Shown one piece after another: positions 16,357 to 24,619 of a stretch of 64,000 nucleotides of DNA. Location: assembly GCA_017411305.1 (NCBI GenBank), contig JAFQQI010000043.1:1-64000 (forward strand). The letters run 5' to 3'. Origin of the DNA: Lachnospiraceae bacterium (GTDB lineage Bacteria > Bacillota > Clostridia > Lachnospirales > Lachnospiraceae). The position numbers were made by a program, and so were the translations under genes. The notes beneath the pieces are model-generated. The model searched no databases. It was not told the DNA's origin and was given only the letters and a program-made list of their open reading frames with translations. The first letter of the stretch is position 1, and every line of letters begins with the position of its first letter.

Positions 16357-17733
16357 ATGAGCGAAGAGGAAATCAGTACGGTACTAAATACATATATGTA
16401 TCTTGATTACCGGGAAGCCGATGACGGAATGAGTATAGATGAAATAGTAAAAGAACTGGCCTCTTCGCCGGACTGCTGTCCGGGCGGAATTCACTACGGA
16501 GAGTATATGATTCTTTCACAAGCGGCAGAAAATCCGGAGATAGGTTCACTGATTATTGACAATCAAAGTCATTTCATGGGATTTGACAACGGGACTGCAG
16601 CATGCAGCTTCCAAACACCGGATCAAAGCTGTACCTATATCGTATACAGAGGAACGGTGGACGGAGAGTGGCCTGATAACGGCATTGGTATGACGGAAAG
16701 CTCTACCGTTCAGCAGGAGAGAGCGCTGTCTTATTTTGATGCAGTGATAGAACGGTCTGATATCGGCAGGGAACAGCGTCTGGTGGTGACCGGACATTCC
16801 AAGGGCGGAAATAAGGCCCAGTATGTGCTAATGTCTTCAGAAAACGGAAATCTGGCGGATGTCTGCTACAGTATTGACGGGCAGGGGTTTTCCGAGAATG
16901 CCATAGCGACATGGAAAGCAAGCTACGGAGAAGAAGAATATGAAAAAAGACGAAGCAAAATCGTAGGTGTATACGGAGAAAATGACTATGTGAATGTGCT
17001 GGGACATTCTATTGTGCAAAAAGAAAACATTTATTATATCAAAACACCTGTGGAGAAAACGAATTTTGCCGGATATCATGACATTAAGTATATGTTTGCA
17101 AGGCAGCAGGTAAATCCCCAAACCGGTCAGATGGAAACCATATTTTCCGGAAAAAGAAATGCATATGCACTAAAACGCGGCGACCTGGGGAATTACGCCG
17201 CCCGGCTTTCCGCAGATGTGATGAATTTACCGGAGCATCGTCGTGATGGCTGCGCGGCAGTGATTATGCATCTGATGGAAGTAACAAGGGGAGGCAAAGA
17301 GGGAATTAACGGAGAAAAATTGTCCCTGTTTGACCTGGATGATTTCTTGACTGACGGACCGGAGCTTATTTCTGACAGTTTGTTTTTTTCAGGAGCAGGG
17401 CTGGGGTTATTGTGGGGGGTTTTTCAGAAGCCCACACTTGCCGGAGGAATGCAGGGAGATGTTTGCCTTTTACTAAATAAAGAAAGACTGAAACAGCGGG
17501 CTGAAGAATTAAGACAGCTGGCGATATTGATTCAAAAGGAAACGGAAGCAGTGTTACTTGTGCAGGAAAAGCTTTCAGCTGCGATGAAAGGCGGCTTTGA
17601 CATGAAGCATAAGCTGACTGCCCTGGAAAGAGAGATGAAGAAGCTGAAACTGTCATTTGAATATTCATCAAAGCAGCTTATAGAAATTACACAGATGTAT
17701 ACAGGATGTGACGAGACCGTTTTCAATTCGTGA
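16357..17733 (+). CDS. DUF2974/Mbeg1-like lipase with helical C-terminal domain, candidate T7SS effector
   Basis: A 458-residue alpha/beta-hydrolase without a Sec signal. The nucleophile elbow GHSKGG gives Ser148; GENDYVN gives a candidate acid Asp210; GYHDIK gives a candidate His241. After a Gly-rich hinge (SGAGLGLLWGVFQKP, about 345-362) the last 95 residues are charged amphipathic helices (ERLKQRAEELRQLAILIQKE, MKHKLTALEREMKKLKLSFE) like a WXG/LXG targeting domain. An N-terminal lipase plus C-terminal LXG-like domain is the reverse arrangement described for the staphylococcal T7SS lipase TslA. Placement as the last gene of the WXG100 operon supports secretion by EssC. A housekeeping intracellular lipase remains possible. 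Ribosome binding site aaggaggcagt. Confidence 0.78.
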   Translation: MSEEEISTVLNTYMYLDYREADDGMSIDEIVKELASSPDCCPGGIHYGEYMILSQAAENPEIGSLIIDNQSHFMGFDNGTAACSFQTPDQSCTYIVYRGTVDGEWPDNGIGMTESSTVQQERALSYFDAVIERSDIGREQRLVVTGHSKGGNKAQYVLMSSENGNLADVCYSIDGQGFSENAIATWKASYGEEEYEKRRSKIVGVYGENDYVNVLGHSIVQKENIYYIKTPVEKTNFAGYHDIKYMFARQQVNPQTGQMETIFSGKRNAYALKRGDLGNYAARLSADVMNLPEHRRDGCAAVIMHLMEVTRGGKEGINGEKLSLFDLDDFLTDGPELISDSLFFSGAGLGLLWGVFQKPTLAGGMQGDVCLLLNKERLKQRAEELRQLAILIQKETEAVLLVQEKLSAAMKGGFDMKHKLTALEREMKKLKLSFEYSSKQLIEITQMYTGCDETVFNS

Positions 17734-17774
17734 GGAATATGATAAAATAAACTCTAAGAAAGGAAGGATTAGTT

Positions 17775-18662
17775 ATGGAGCAGAGAAATGCAGGCAATTC
17801 AGACAGAATCACAAGAGAGTATTTAGACTCCCTTTTACTGGAAATGCGGCACATTGATAATGTGAAACCGGATACAACCTTTAAGCTTTACGGAGAAGAG
17901 TTTACCACGCCGATTATGATGGCGGCTTTGTCTCATCTGAATAATTTACATGATGATGGTATGGTAGAAATGGCAAGAGGTGCATATAAAGCAGGTGCCG
18001 TAAACTGGGCCGGAATGGGTGATAAGGAAGAACTTGAGCGCATTACGGCAACAGGTGCCCGTACCATTAAGATTATTAAGCCTTATGAAAATAATGAAGA
18101 TATTTTTGATAGAATCAGGCATGCCGAAGCATGTGGGGCTTTAGCGGTAGGAATTGATGTAGACCATGCTTTTAACGGAAGCGGGGAATATGATAATGTA
18201 CTGGGATATGCCATGAGACCTAAGACCTTTGAGGAAATCAGGGAATTTGCGGCATCTACCAAGCTTCCCTTTATTATAAAAGGTGTTTTAAGCGAAAGAG
18301 ATGCCTATAAATGTTTACAGGCAGGTGTAAGAGGTATTGTAGTATCCCATCACCATGGCATCATGGAGTATGCGCTGCCACCCCTTCGTGTGCTCCCTGC
18401 TATTTGCAAGGTGATTGCAGGACAGATACCGGTTTTTGTAGATTGTGGTATCATCAGCGGTATGGATGCATACAAAGCACTGGCTTTGGGAGCTACGGCT
18501 GTCAGTGCAGGCAGAGTGATTATGGAGCCCCTGCGTGAAAACGGAGCGGATGGTGTTTGCCGGAAGATACAACAAATGACGGCGGAGCTTAAGGGGGTAA
18601 TGGCCAGAACAGGATGTGCTGACCTTGTACATATGGATTCTACCGTCATTTGGAAACCATAG
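17775..18662 (+). CDS. FMN-dependent alpha-hydroxyacid oxidase/dehydrogenase family protein
   Basis: A 295-residue TIM-barrel flavoprotein. TTFKLYGEEFTTPIMMAALS, MGDKEE, FIIKGVLSERDAYK (flavin-contacting Lys) and VFVDCGIISGMDAYKALALGA with GRVIMEP (phosphate loop) follow the lactate/glycolate oxidase family. The active-site stretch is VVSHHHGIMEY where canonical enzymes have SNHGGR. The His base is kept but the carboxylate-binding Arg is not seen. The substrate may therefore not be a simple 2-hydroxyacid. It begins 41 bases after the lipase; TTTTCA-N17-TAAAAT around 17720-17750 is a possible own promoter. A terminator follows. Confidence 0.78.
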   Translation: MEQRNAGNSDRITREYLDSLLLEMRHIDNVKPDTTFKLYGEEFTTPIMMAALSHLNNLHDDGMVEMARGAYKAGAVNWAGMGDKEELERITATGARTIKIIKPYENNEDIFDRIRHAEACGALAVGIDVDHAFNGSGEYDNVLGYAMRPKTFEEIREFAASTKLPFIIKGVLSERDAYKCLQAGVRGIVVSHHHGIMEYALPPLRVLPAICKVIAGQIPVFVDCGIISGMDAYKALALGATAVSAGRVIMEPLRENGADGVCRKIQQMTAELKGVMARTGCADLVHMDSTVIWKP

Positions 18663-18678
18663 TATCTATAAGAGACGG

Positions 18679-19632
18679 TTATATTTGGAATTCACGGAAC
18701 GGTCCTGCATCATTTGCAGGATCGTTTTTGATAATACGTTTATATTCACTGGGAGTACAACCCAAAAACTGCTTAAACACTTTATTAAAGTAACTGGCAT
18801 TATTAAAGCCCACACTGAATGCAAGAGAAGACATGGAATGTGCCTCCGGGTCGTTGCGCTGAATCATTTGCGTGGCACGGAAAATGCGGAACTTCATCAG
18901 GTATTCAATAGGTGTTACCTGTAAGGTCCGTTTAAAACAACGGCAGCATTCGCTTTTACTGATATGGATGGAAGCAGCAAGCTGCTCCAAGGTAATTGGC
19001 TCATTGAAGTGCATTTCAATGTATATGATGGCATCCTTTACACGGGTTTCATCTGTTGAAATGGTAATTTCCTTGGTCTTGGTAATGTTTTGCGGAATCA
19101 CCTGCTCCAGAAGTAAAATCCAAAGACGGCAAAGGTATGACTTGATTACCAACTCATAACCGTATCTTTTGGTCAGGTTCGCAGCAATGACGTTATTGGT
19201 AAGGTCCATTATCTGTTCCAAAGCGGGGTCACGCTCATTGAGCTCTTTAATACGAAAGACAGGAGAACTGATTACGGGAACCAGATATTTACTGGACATA
19301 ACCGTATTGCCATAACCAAATAAAAATGCGGGATGAAATACAACGGAATAAAAACTGCAATTGGCAGTATCGTCAATGGGCTGAATGGCATGCATAACAT
19401 TTTGATTAATCAAAATGCCTTCTCCGGGCCGGAGGCGAATCTTTTTTTCATCAGTCAGGAAATCCGCTTCGCCGTGATTGATAATGATAATCTCTATCTC
19501 AAGATGCCAGTGCCAGCGGATTCTTTGCATATACATCTTGGACAATTCAATATAATATACCTGAACGGGAAAGCCTACATCTCCAAGCTCTGAAGTGTTT
19601 TCTTCCAATGTCTGCAAAGAAAGTTCATTCAT
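18679..19632 (-). CDS. AraC-family transcriptional regulator
   Basis: 317 residues. The N-terminal cupin sensor (RIRWHWHLEIEIIIINHGEADF, then RPGEGILINQNVMHAIQP) is of the AraC effector-binding type. The C-terminal DNA-binding domain (about 200-300) has two helix-turn-helix units: ITLEQLAASIHISKSECCRC and MSSLAFSVGFNNASYFNKVF, ending LGCTPSEYKR. It is divergent from the subtilase gene and convergent with the flavoprotein gene. Its target cannot be inferred from position. Ribosome binding site aaggagg on the minus strand. Confidence 0.92.
   Translation of the reverse strand: MNELSLQTLEENTSELGDVGFPVQVYYIELSKMYMQRIRWHWHLEIEIIIINHGEADFLTDEKKIRLRPGEGILINQNVMHAIQPIDDTANCSFYSVVFHPAFLFGYGNTVMSSKYLVPVISSPVFRIKELNERDPALEQIMDLTNNVIAANLTKRYGYELVIKSYLCRLWILLLEQVIPQNITKTKEITISTDETRVKDAIIYIEMHFNEPITLEQLAASIHISKSECCRCFKRTLQVTPIEYLMKFRIFRATQMIQRNDPEAHSMSSLAFSVGFNNASYFNKVFKQFLGCTPSEYKRIIKNDPANDAGPFREFQI
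18698..18729 (+). terminator. Terminator after the flavoprotein gene
   Basis: AACGGTCCTGCA (18698-18709) pairs with TGCAGGATCGTT (18715-18726), with one G-T pair, then TTT. It lies within the 3' end of the convergent AraC gene. Confidence 0.8.
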
Positions 19633-19764
19633 GGTTTTTCCTCCTTACAAAAGACTCAAAGTACCGGATGGAATACGGCTAATATTTTTATTGTAATGTA
19701 CTTTGTGCGGATGTTCAACTCAAAAATAGCAGAAAAATGATTGCTCGTGGAGGAAAAGGGATAT

Positions 19765-21576
19765 ATGGCTAGTCAGAAACTGGAAAGCTTATTAAGTCTG
19801 GCACTTTTGGCAAATGAAGAGGAAAGGAGTCGTTCGGGGCAACTATCGGTTGGGTATGAACCGGAAAAAAAGGTATGGGAACTGATTGTCAAATATAATG
19901 GTGATATCAGCAGATTGGAAAGCAATCTGATACAGGTGGAAGAACTGATAGCAGGATATGCCATTGTAACGCTTCCCGAAAACCTGATAGAAACCTTTAC
20001 CCGCCTTTCAGAAGTAGAGTATGTTGAAATGCCCAAAAGACTATTCTTTTCCCAGCTTCGGGGGAAAGCAGTATCCTGCATTTTCCCGGTAACGGAAAGA
20101 GAGCCTTTTTTGACAGGAGAAGGCGTTTTGGTGGGAGTAATTGATTCCGGCATTGACTATCAAAGCCCTGAATTTCTGAGCAAAGATGGAAGTACGAGAA
20201 TTCAGGCAATTTGGGATCAGAGCCTTACTGCGGAAGAAGTAAATGAAGCAGTAGGAGCAAATGGAGAATTTGCAGGAACGGCAATGCCGCCTGCCGGTTT
20301 TAAGACGGGCGTAGAATTTGATAAATATCGAATTGATGCAGCCCTTAAAAGCAGGAATCCCGGGCAGCTTGTTCCAAGCTTTGATACCTCGGGACATGGG
20401 ACGGCAGTAACAGCTATTGCGGCTGCAGGCGGTAACTTCGGAAGCGGACAATATCAGGGCGTAGCACCGGAAAGTGAATTGCTTCTTGTAAAACTGGGCA
20501 GCCCCATAGCAGGTTCTTTCCCCAGAACCACAGAACTGATGCGAGCTCTTACTTATTTGGTAAAAAAGGCGGTAGAGCTTGAAAAACCCCTTGCAATCAA
20601 TTTAAGCTTTGGGAATACATATGGCGCTCATGACGGCACTTCGTTACTGGAACGTTTTCTTGATAATGTGGCGGAAATCGGGAAAACTGTTATTTGTGTA
20701 GGAAGCGGAAATGAAGGAGCAGCAGGGGGACACGTTTCCGGAAGAACAGAGGATGTGCAAGCCGGAGACAGCTTACGGGTAGAACTGAATGTGGCAGAAT
20801 ACCAAGGTACGTTCAGTGTACAGCTTTGGAAAGAATATGTGGACCGGTTTAGCATCACTTTGATTTCACCCTCAGGAACCAGAGAAGAGATTGATACTTT
20901 TCGTACCGGCATCGGCAGAGTGACCATAGAACAGACGGAAATTCTGATATATATAGGGGAACCTTCTCCCTATTCTGTGAATCAGGAAATTTATTTTGAT
21001 TTTCTTCCGATGGGAGCTTATGTTAGCGCCGGTGTGTGGGCGTTTGAACTTAGGGAAATAAATACCGCTTTGGGAAGCTATGATTTTTATCTTCCTTCTG
21101 ACAATGTATTAAATGCGGGAACCGGTTTTTTTGCACCGCAGCCGGATAAAACCCTGACCATTCCCTCTACGGCATCCAAAGTGATTACGGTGGGAGCATA
21201 TGATGCAGTATATGACGCCTATGCTGACTTTTCGGGAAGAGGATATCCGCTTCAAAGTGTCGTTGGGGAACGGGTGAACCAGGGAAGCATTAAGCCGGAT
21301 ATTGCAGCTCCCGGTGTGGCTATAAATACCATCGGTCCCCGGGGCACCTTTGTGCAGGTGTCGGGAACGTCTTTTGCGACCCCTTTTGTAACCGGCAGTG
21401 CGGCACTGTTAATGGAGTGGGGAATTGTTCGCGGAAATGACCCTTATTTGTACGGGGAAAAGATAAAAGCATATTTGAGAAAAGGCGCAAGAGAGATTCG
21501 GGGAGAAAATGTGTATCCCAATGAACGGGTGGGGTACGGAGCACTTTGTGTGGAGGATAGTTTACCGGGAAATTGA
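19765..21576 (+). CDS. Subtilisin-family (S8) serine protease, Csp-like
   Basis: 603 residues from ATG 19765 (gtggagg upstream); TTG 19741 is an alternative. The catalytic triad is intact: Asp127 in VIDSGID, His211 in SGHGTAV, Ser536 in SGTSFATP. An insertion of about 150 residues between the Asn region (GSGNEG) and the Ser region carries beta-rich sequence, as in the Csp proteases of clostridia, which have a jelly-roll insert. There is no signal peptide. Csp proteins cleave pro-SleC during germination of some Clostridia, and gpr and spoIIP in this window show sporulation. Many Lachnospiraceae carry several such subtilases of unknown role, so the germination link is tentative. Confidence 0.88.
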   Translation: MASQKLESLLSLALLANEEERSRSGQLSVGYEPEKKVWELIVKYNGDISRLESNLIQVEELIAGYAIVTLPENLIETFTRLSEVEYVEMPKRLFFSQLRGKAVSCIFPVTEREPFLTGEGVLVGVIDSGIDYQSPEFLSKDGSTRIQAIWDQSLTAEEVNEAVGANGEFAGTAMPPAGFKTGVEFDKYRIDAALKSRNPGQLVPSFDTSGHGTAVTAIAAAGGNFGSGQYQGVAPESELLLVKLGSPIAGSFPRTTELMRALTYLVKKAVELEKPLAINLSFGNTYGAHDGTSLLERFLDNVAEIGKTVICVGSGNEGAAGGHVSGRTEDVQAGDSLRVELNVAEYQGTFSVQLWKEYVDRFSITLISPSGTREEIDTFRTGIGRVTIEQTEILIYIGEPSPYSVNQEIYFDFLPMGAYVSAGVWAFELREINTALGSYDFYLPSDNVLNAGTGFFAPQPDKTLTIPSTASKVITVGAYDAVYDAYADFSGRGYPLQSVVGERVNQGSIKPDIAAPGVAINTIGPRGTFVQVSGTSFATPFVTGSAALLMEWGIVRGNDPYLYGEKIKAYLRKGAREIRGENVYPNERVGYGALCVEDSLPGN

Positions 21577-21630
21577 TTCACAAGAAGAGAATTATTATCA
21601 GTGATACATAAAGAAAGGAATTCTTAAGAA

Positions 21631-22362
21631 ATGAAAGTAACCTACATCGGTCACAGCGGTTTTTTGCTGGACGTTTCAAATGCATACTTCTTATTTGATT
21701 ATTATGAAGGGGATATTCCGGAAATGAACCGGGAGTATCCCCTGGTAGTGTTTGTCAGTCATAAGCATGCAGACCACTATAATCCGGCAATTTTTGAACT
21801 TGCAAAGAAATATCCCAACGTACATTATGTAGTGTCCCGCGATGTCCCTGTGAAGTGGAAAATTCAAGAATATATGCAACAGGGTATTTCCTTGGAAGAC
21901 AAAGTGTCTGTTGTGCGTAAAAACACAGATACAGAGCTTGTCTTACCCGGACAAAAGGAGACTCTGAAAATTACTACTTTGAAATCTACTGATGAGGGAG
22001 TGGCATATTTGCTTGCCTATCGGGAAAAGAAATATTATCATGCAGGTGACTTAAATCTCTGGCTTTGGGCAGGAGAATCAAAGCAATATAATGATAATAT
22101 GCGCATTAAGTATTTCAGGGAACTGGAAAAGCTAAGGGGAATCCAACTGGAAGCAGCCTTTCTGCCTTTAGATCCGAGGCAGGAGCAGGATGCTTTTGGG
22201 GGAATGGAAAGTTTCCTTGAACATGTGCGGGTAAGGAAAGTATTTCCCATGCACTTTTGGGGCGATTATTCCGTTATAGAAGATTTCTTAAGGAAACATC
22301 CTGAGTATGAGGAACAAGTAGTAAAGGTTGGAAAGATGGGACAAGCTGTTGACATTTCTTAA
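21631..22362 (+). CDS. MBL-fold metallo-hydrolase
   Basis: 243 residues of the UlaG/YtkL-like metallo-beta-lactamase group. MKVTYIGHSGFLLDVSNAYFLFDYY is the N-terminal strand pair. FVSHKHADHYNPAIF is the metal-binding HxHxDH variant, giving HKHADH. YHAGDLNLW provides the bridging Asp, and VFPMHFWGDY the last His. The substrate cannot be told from sequence. It lies 54 bases after the subtilase gene and may be cotranscribed. Confidence 0.88.
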   Translation: MKVTYIGHSGFLLDVSNAYFLFDYYEGDIPEMNREYPLVVFVSHKHADHYNPAIFELAKKYPNVHYVVSRDVPVKWKIQEYMQQGISLEDKVSVVRKNTDTELVLPGQKETLKITTLKSTDEGVAYLLAYREKKYYHAGDLNLWLWAGESKQYNDNMRIKYFRELEKLRGIQLEAAFLPLDPRQEQDAFGGMESFLEHVRVRKVFPMHFWGDYSVIEDFLRKHPEYEEQVVKVGKMGQAVDIS

Positions 22363-22410
22363 GTTTAGTAATATTTACAATAATTTAATAAATTGCAGAT
22401 CTTCGTTTAT

Positions 22411-22439
22411 TTGACTTTGTAAACAGGAAAGACTATAAT
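22411..22439 (+). promoter_or_regulatory. Promoter of the COG0523 GTPase genes
   Basis: TTGACT (22411-22416), 17 bases, TATAAT (22434-22439), a near-consensus sigma-A promoter 35 bases before the first GTPase gene. No clear Zur palindrome is visible. Confidence 0.82.
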
Positions 22440-22473
22440 AAAAAATTAGCAATAGAAAGGGACGGTTAATAAA

Positions 22474-23649
22474 ATGACAAAAATTGATATTGTTTCAGGA
22501 TTTCTGGGCGCAGGAAAAACAACATTGATTAAAAAACTTTTAAAGGAAGCACTTGCAGATACTAAAGTAGTTCTGATTGAAAATGAATTTGGTGAAATCG
22601 GTATTGACGGTGGCTTTTTGAAGGAAGCGGGAATTGAGATCAAAGAAATGAATTCCGGTTGTATTTGTTGCTCCTTAGTCGGCGATTTCGGTACCTCCTT
22701 GAAAGAGGTTTTAAAGACATACACGCCCGAAAGAATTTTGATTGAGCCTTCCGGAGTAGGTAAGCTTTCTGATGTCATGAAAGCGGTATCCGATGTAATT
22801 GATGAACAGGAAGTTGTGTTAAACAGTGCAGTTGCTGTAGTCGATGCTTCCAAATGCAAAATGTACATGAAGAATTTCGGTGAGTTCTTTATCAATCAGA
22901 TTGCACATGCGGGTACGATTATCTTAAGCAGAACAGGCAATATCAAGGAAGACAAGCTGAATAAATGTATTGAGCTTATCAGAGAACACAATGAGAAAGC
23001 AACCATCATCACAACTCCTTGGGATGACTTGGACGGAAAAGATATTTTAGATACCATTGAAGGTGCCAAAGATTTGGAAGCACAGATGCTGGAAGAATTA
23101 AAGCATCACCATGAGCATCATCACGACCATCACCACGATCACGGTGAAGACTGCACCTGCGGATGCCATGACCATGGCCACGACCATGAGCACCATCATG
23201 AGCATCACCATGAACACGGTGAAGACTGCACCTGCGGATGCCACGACCATGGCCACGACCATGAGCATCATCATGATCATGAGCACCATCATGAACATCA
23301 CCACGAGCATGGTGAAGGCTGTACCTGCGGATGTCATGACCATGATCATCACGGACATCACCATGCAGATGATGTGTTTACCAGCTGGGGTATGGAAACA
23401 CCTGCTGCTTACTGTAAGCAGGAAATTGAAAATATTCTGGAAGAGCTGGAGCAGGAGTCTGTTTATGGCTTTGTGCTTCGTGCAAAGGGAATGGTACCCG
23501 ATAAAGAAGGCGGCTGGGTTTACTTTGATTATGTGCCTGGTGAGAGCAATGTACGTCCCGGCAAGGCTGACGTAACAGGTAAGTTCTGCGTAATCGGTTC
23601 CAAGCTCAAAGAGGATAAGCTTGCAGAGCTTTTTGCAGCAAAAGCATAA
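22474..23649 (+). CDS. COG0523 (CobW/ZNG1-like) GTPase with long His/Cys-rich metal-binding domain
   Basis: 391 residues. GFLGAGKTT (9-17) is the P-loop and GCICCSLVGDF holds the family CxCC metal motif (Cys63, Cys65, Cys66). IEPSGVG and LSRTGN follow as switch/base regions. Between about residues 210 and 300, three repeats of an HGE-(D/G)-CTCGC-HDH core are separated by HHH(E/D)H runs. The C-terminal CobW domain follows (VYGFVLRAKGMVP, WVYFDYVPGE). Such GTPases load Zn, Co or Ni onto client enzymes; the His/Cys-rich insert would store or buffer metal. The repeats are also visible in DNA. It is followed 17 bases later by a second COG0523 protein. Confidence 0.92.
   Translation: MTKIDIVSGFLGAGKTTLIKKLLKEALADTKVVLIENEFGEIGIDGGFLKEAGIEIKEMNSGCICCSLVGDFGTSLKEVLKTYTPERILIEPSGVGKLSDVMKAVSDVIDEQEVVLNSAVAVVDASKCKMYMKNFGEFFINQIAHAGTIILSRTGNIKEDKLNKCIELIREHNEKATIITTPWDDLDGKDILDTIEGAKDLEAQMLEELKHHHEHHHDHHHDHGEDCTCGCHDHGHDHEHHHEHHHEHGEDCTCGCHDHGHDHEHHHDHEHHHEHHHEHGEGCTCGCHDHDHHGHHHADDVFTSWGMETPAAYCKQEIENILEELEQESVYGFVLRAKGMVPDKEGGWVYFDYVPGESNVRPGKADVTGKFCVIGSKLKEDKLAELFAAKA
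23101..23373 (+). repeat. Tandem repeats encoding the His/Cys-rich domain
   Basis: Three imperfect units of about 75-90 bases, each containing CACGGTGAAG(A/G)CTG(C/T)ACCTGCGGATG(C/T) followed by CATGACCATG-type repeats. Unit length varies by insertion of CATGAGCACCAT blocks. This pattern is prone to slippage, so the number of His residues may vary between strains. Confidence 0.8.
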
Positions 23650-23666
23650 TAGAAAGAAGGAACAAG

Positions 23667-24596
23667 ATGAAACCTGTTTTTATCGTAAACGGATTTTTAG
23701 AAAGCGGAAAAACCGAATTTATCCGCTATACATTGGCGCAACCCTATTTCCAGGTAAGAGGAAAAACGCTTCTGATTGTCTGTGAAGAGGGAGAAGAGGA
23801 ATATGACGATGTGCTTTTAAAGAGAAGCAGAACTGTCATGGAAGTAATTGATGAGGAAGAGGATTTTACCCCCACGCAGCTTTTGGAACTGGAGAAGAAG
23901 CATAAGCCGGAGCGTATTATCATTGAATACAATGGTATGTGGAATTATAAGGAGATGAAGCTGCCTTTTAACTGGAAAATTGAACAGCAGATTACCACCA
24001 TTGATGCGTCTACCTTCCCTATGTATTTTACAAATATGAAGTCCTTGCTTGCAGAGATGCTTCGTAAATCAGAAATGATTATCTTTAACCGTTGTGACGG
24101 GATTGAAGATTTAAGCTCCTATAAGAGAAATGTAAAGGCGATTAATCAGCAGGCGGATATTATTTTTGAAGACTCCCAGGGAGAAGTAAACCAGATTTTT
24201 GAAGATGACCTTCCTTATAGTCTGGATGCACCTATTATCGAGCTTACCAATGAAGGCTACGGCATTTGGTATTTGGACTCCCTTGATAACTTAGAGCGAT
24301 ATATCGGCAAGACCATTCAGTTTACGGCTATGGTATTAAAACCGGAAGAATTCCCCAAGGGATATTTTGTGCCCGGACGCATGGCAATGACCTGCTGTGC
24401 CGATGATATGGCCTTCCTTGGATTTGCCTGCGAGTATGAGAAAGCCCATACACTGACCAATAAGCAATGGGTAAAAGTAACCGCTAAGGTGGCAAAGGAA
24501 TATTTCGCAGATTATAAAGGCGAGGGACCGATTCTTAAAGCAATCAGCGTAGAACAAACCAAGGCGCCGAAGGAAGAAGTAATCAGCTTTGTTTAG
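23667..24596 (+). CDS. COG0523-like GTPase with DUF1980-like C-terminal domain
   Basis: 309 residues. GFLESGKTEFI (9-19) is the P-loop; FNRCDG is the base-recognition motif (NRxD in place of NKxD). The CxCC motif of the family is replaced (LLIVCEEGEEEYD). After about residue 205, the sequence NLERYIGKTIQFTAMVLKPE, GRMAMTCCADDMAFLGFACEY, QWVKVTAKV resembles the OB-like DUF1980/YcgQ domain with its CC(A)AD motif. The fusion links a metal-chaperone GTPase with a domain otherwise found in a putative two-protein metal-linked permease system (YcgQ/YcgR). Function inferred as metal delivery; not established. Confidence 0.8.
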   Translation: MKPVFIVNGFLESGKTEFIRYTLAQPYFQVRGKTLLIVCEEGEEEYDDVLLKRSRTVMEVIDEEEDFTPTQLLELEKKHKPERIIIEYNGMWNYKEMKLPFNWKIEQQITTIDASTFPMYFTNMKSLLAEMLRKSEMIIFNRCDGIEDLSSYKRNVKAINQQADIIFEDSQGEVNQIFEDDLPYSLDAPIIELTNEGYGIWYLDSLDNLERYIGKTIQFTAMVLKPEEFPKGYFVPGRMAMTCCADDMAFLGFACEYEKAHTLTNKQWVKVTAKVAKEYFADYKGEGPILKAISVEQTKAPKEEVISFV

Positions 24597-24619
24597 GAAA
24601 AGAAGGAAGGGAAGCTTTT

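Noticed and set aside
23098..23364. Antisense Met/Val-rich ORF opposite the His-rich domain
   Set aside because: It is only the reverse of CAT/CAC codons and has no ribosome binding site.
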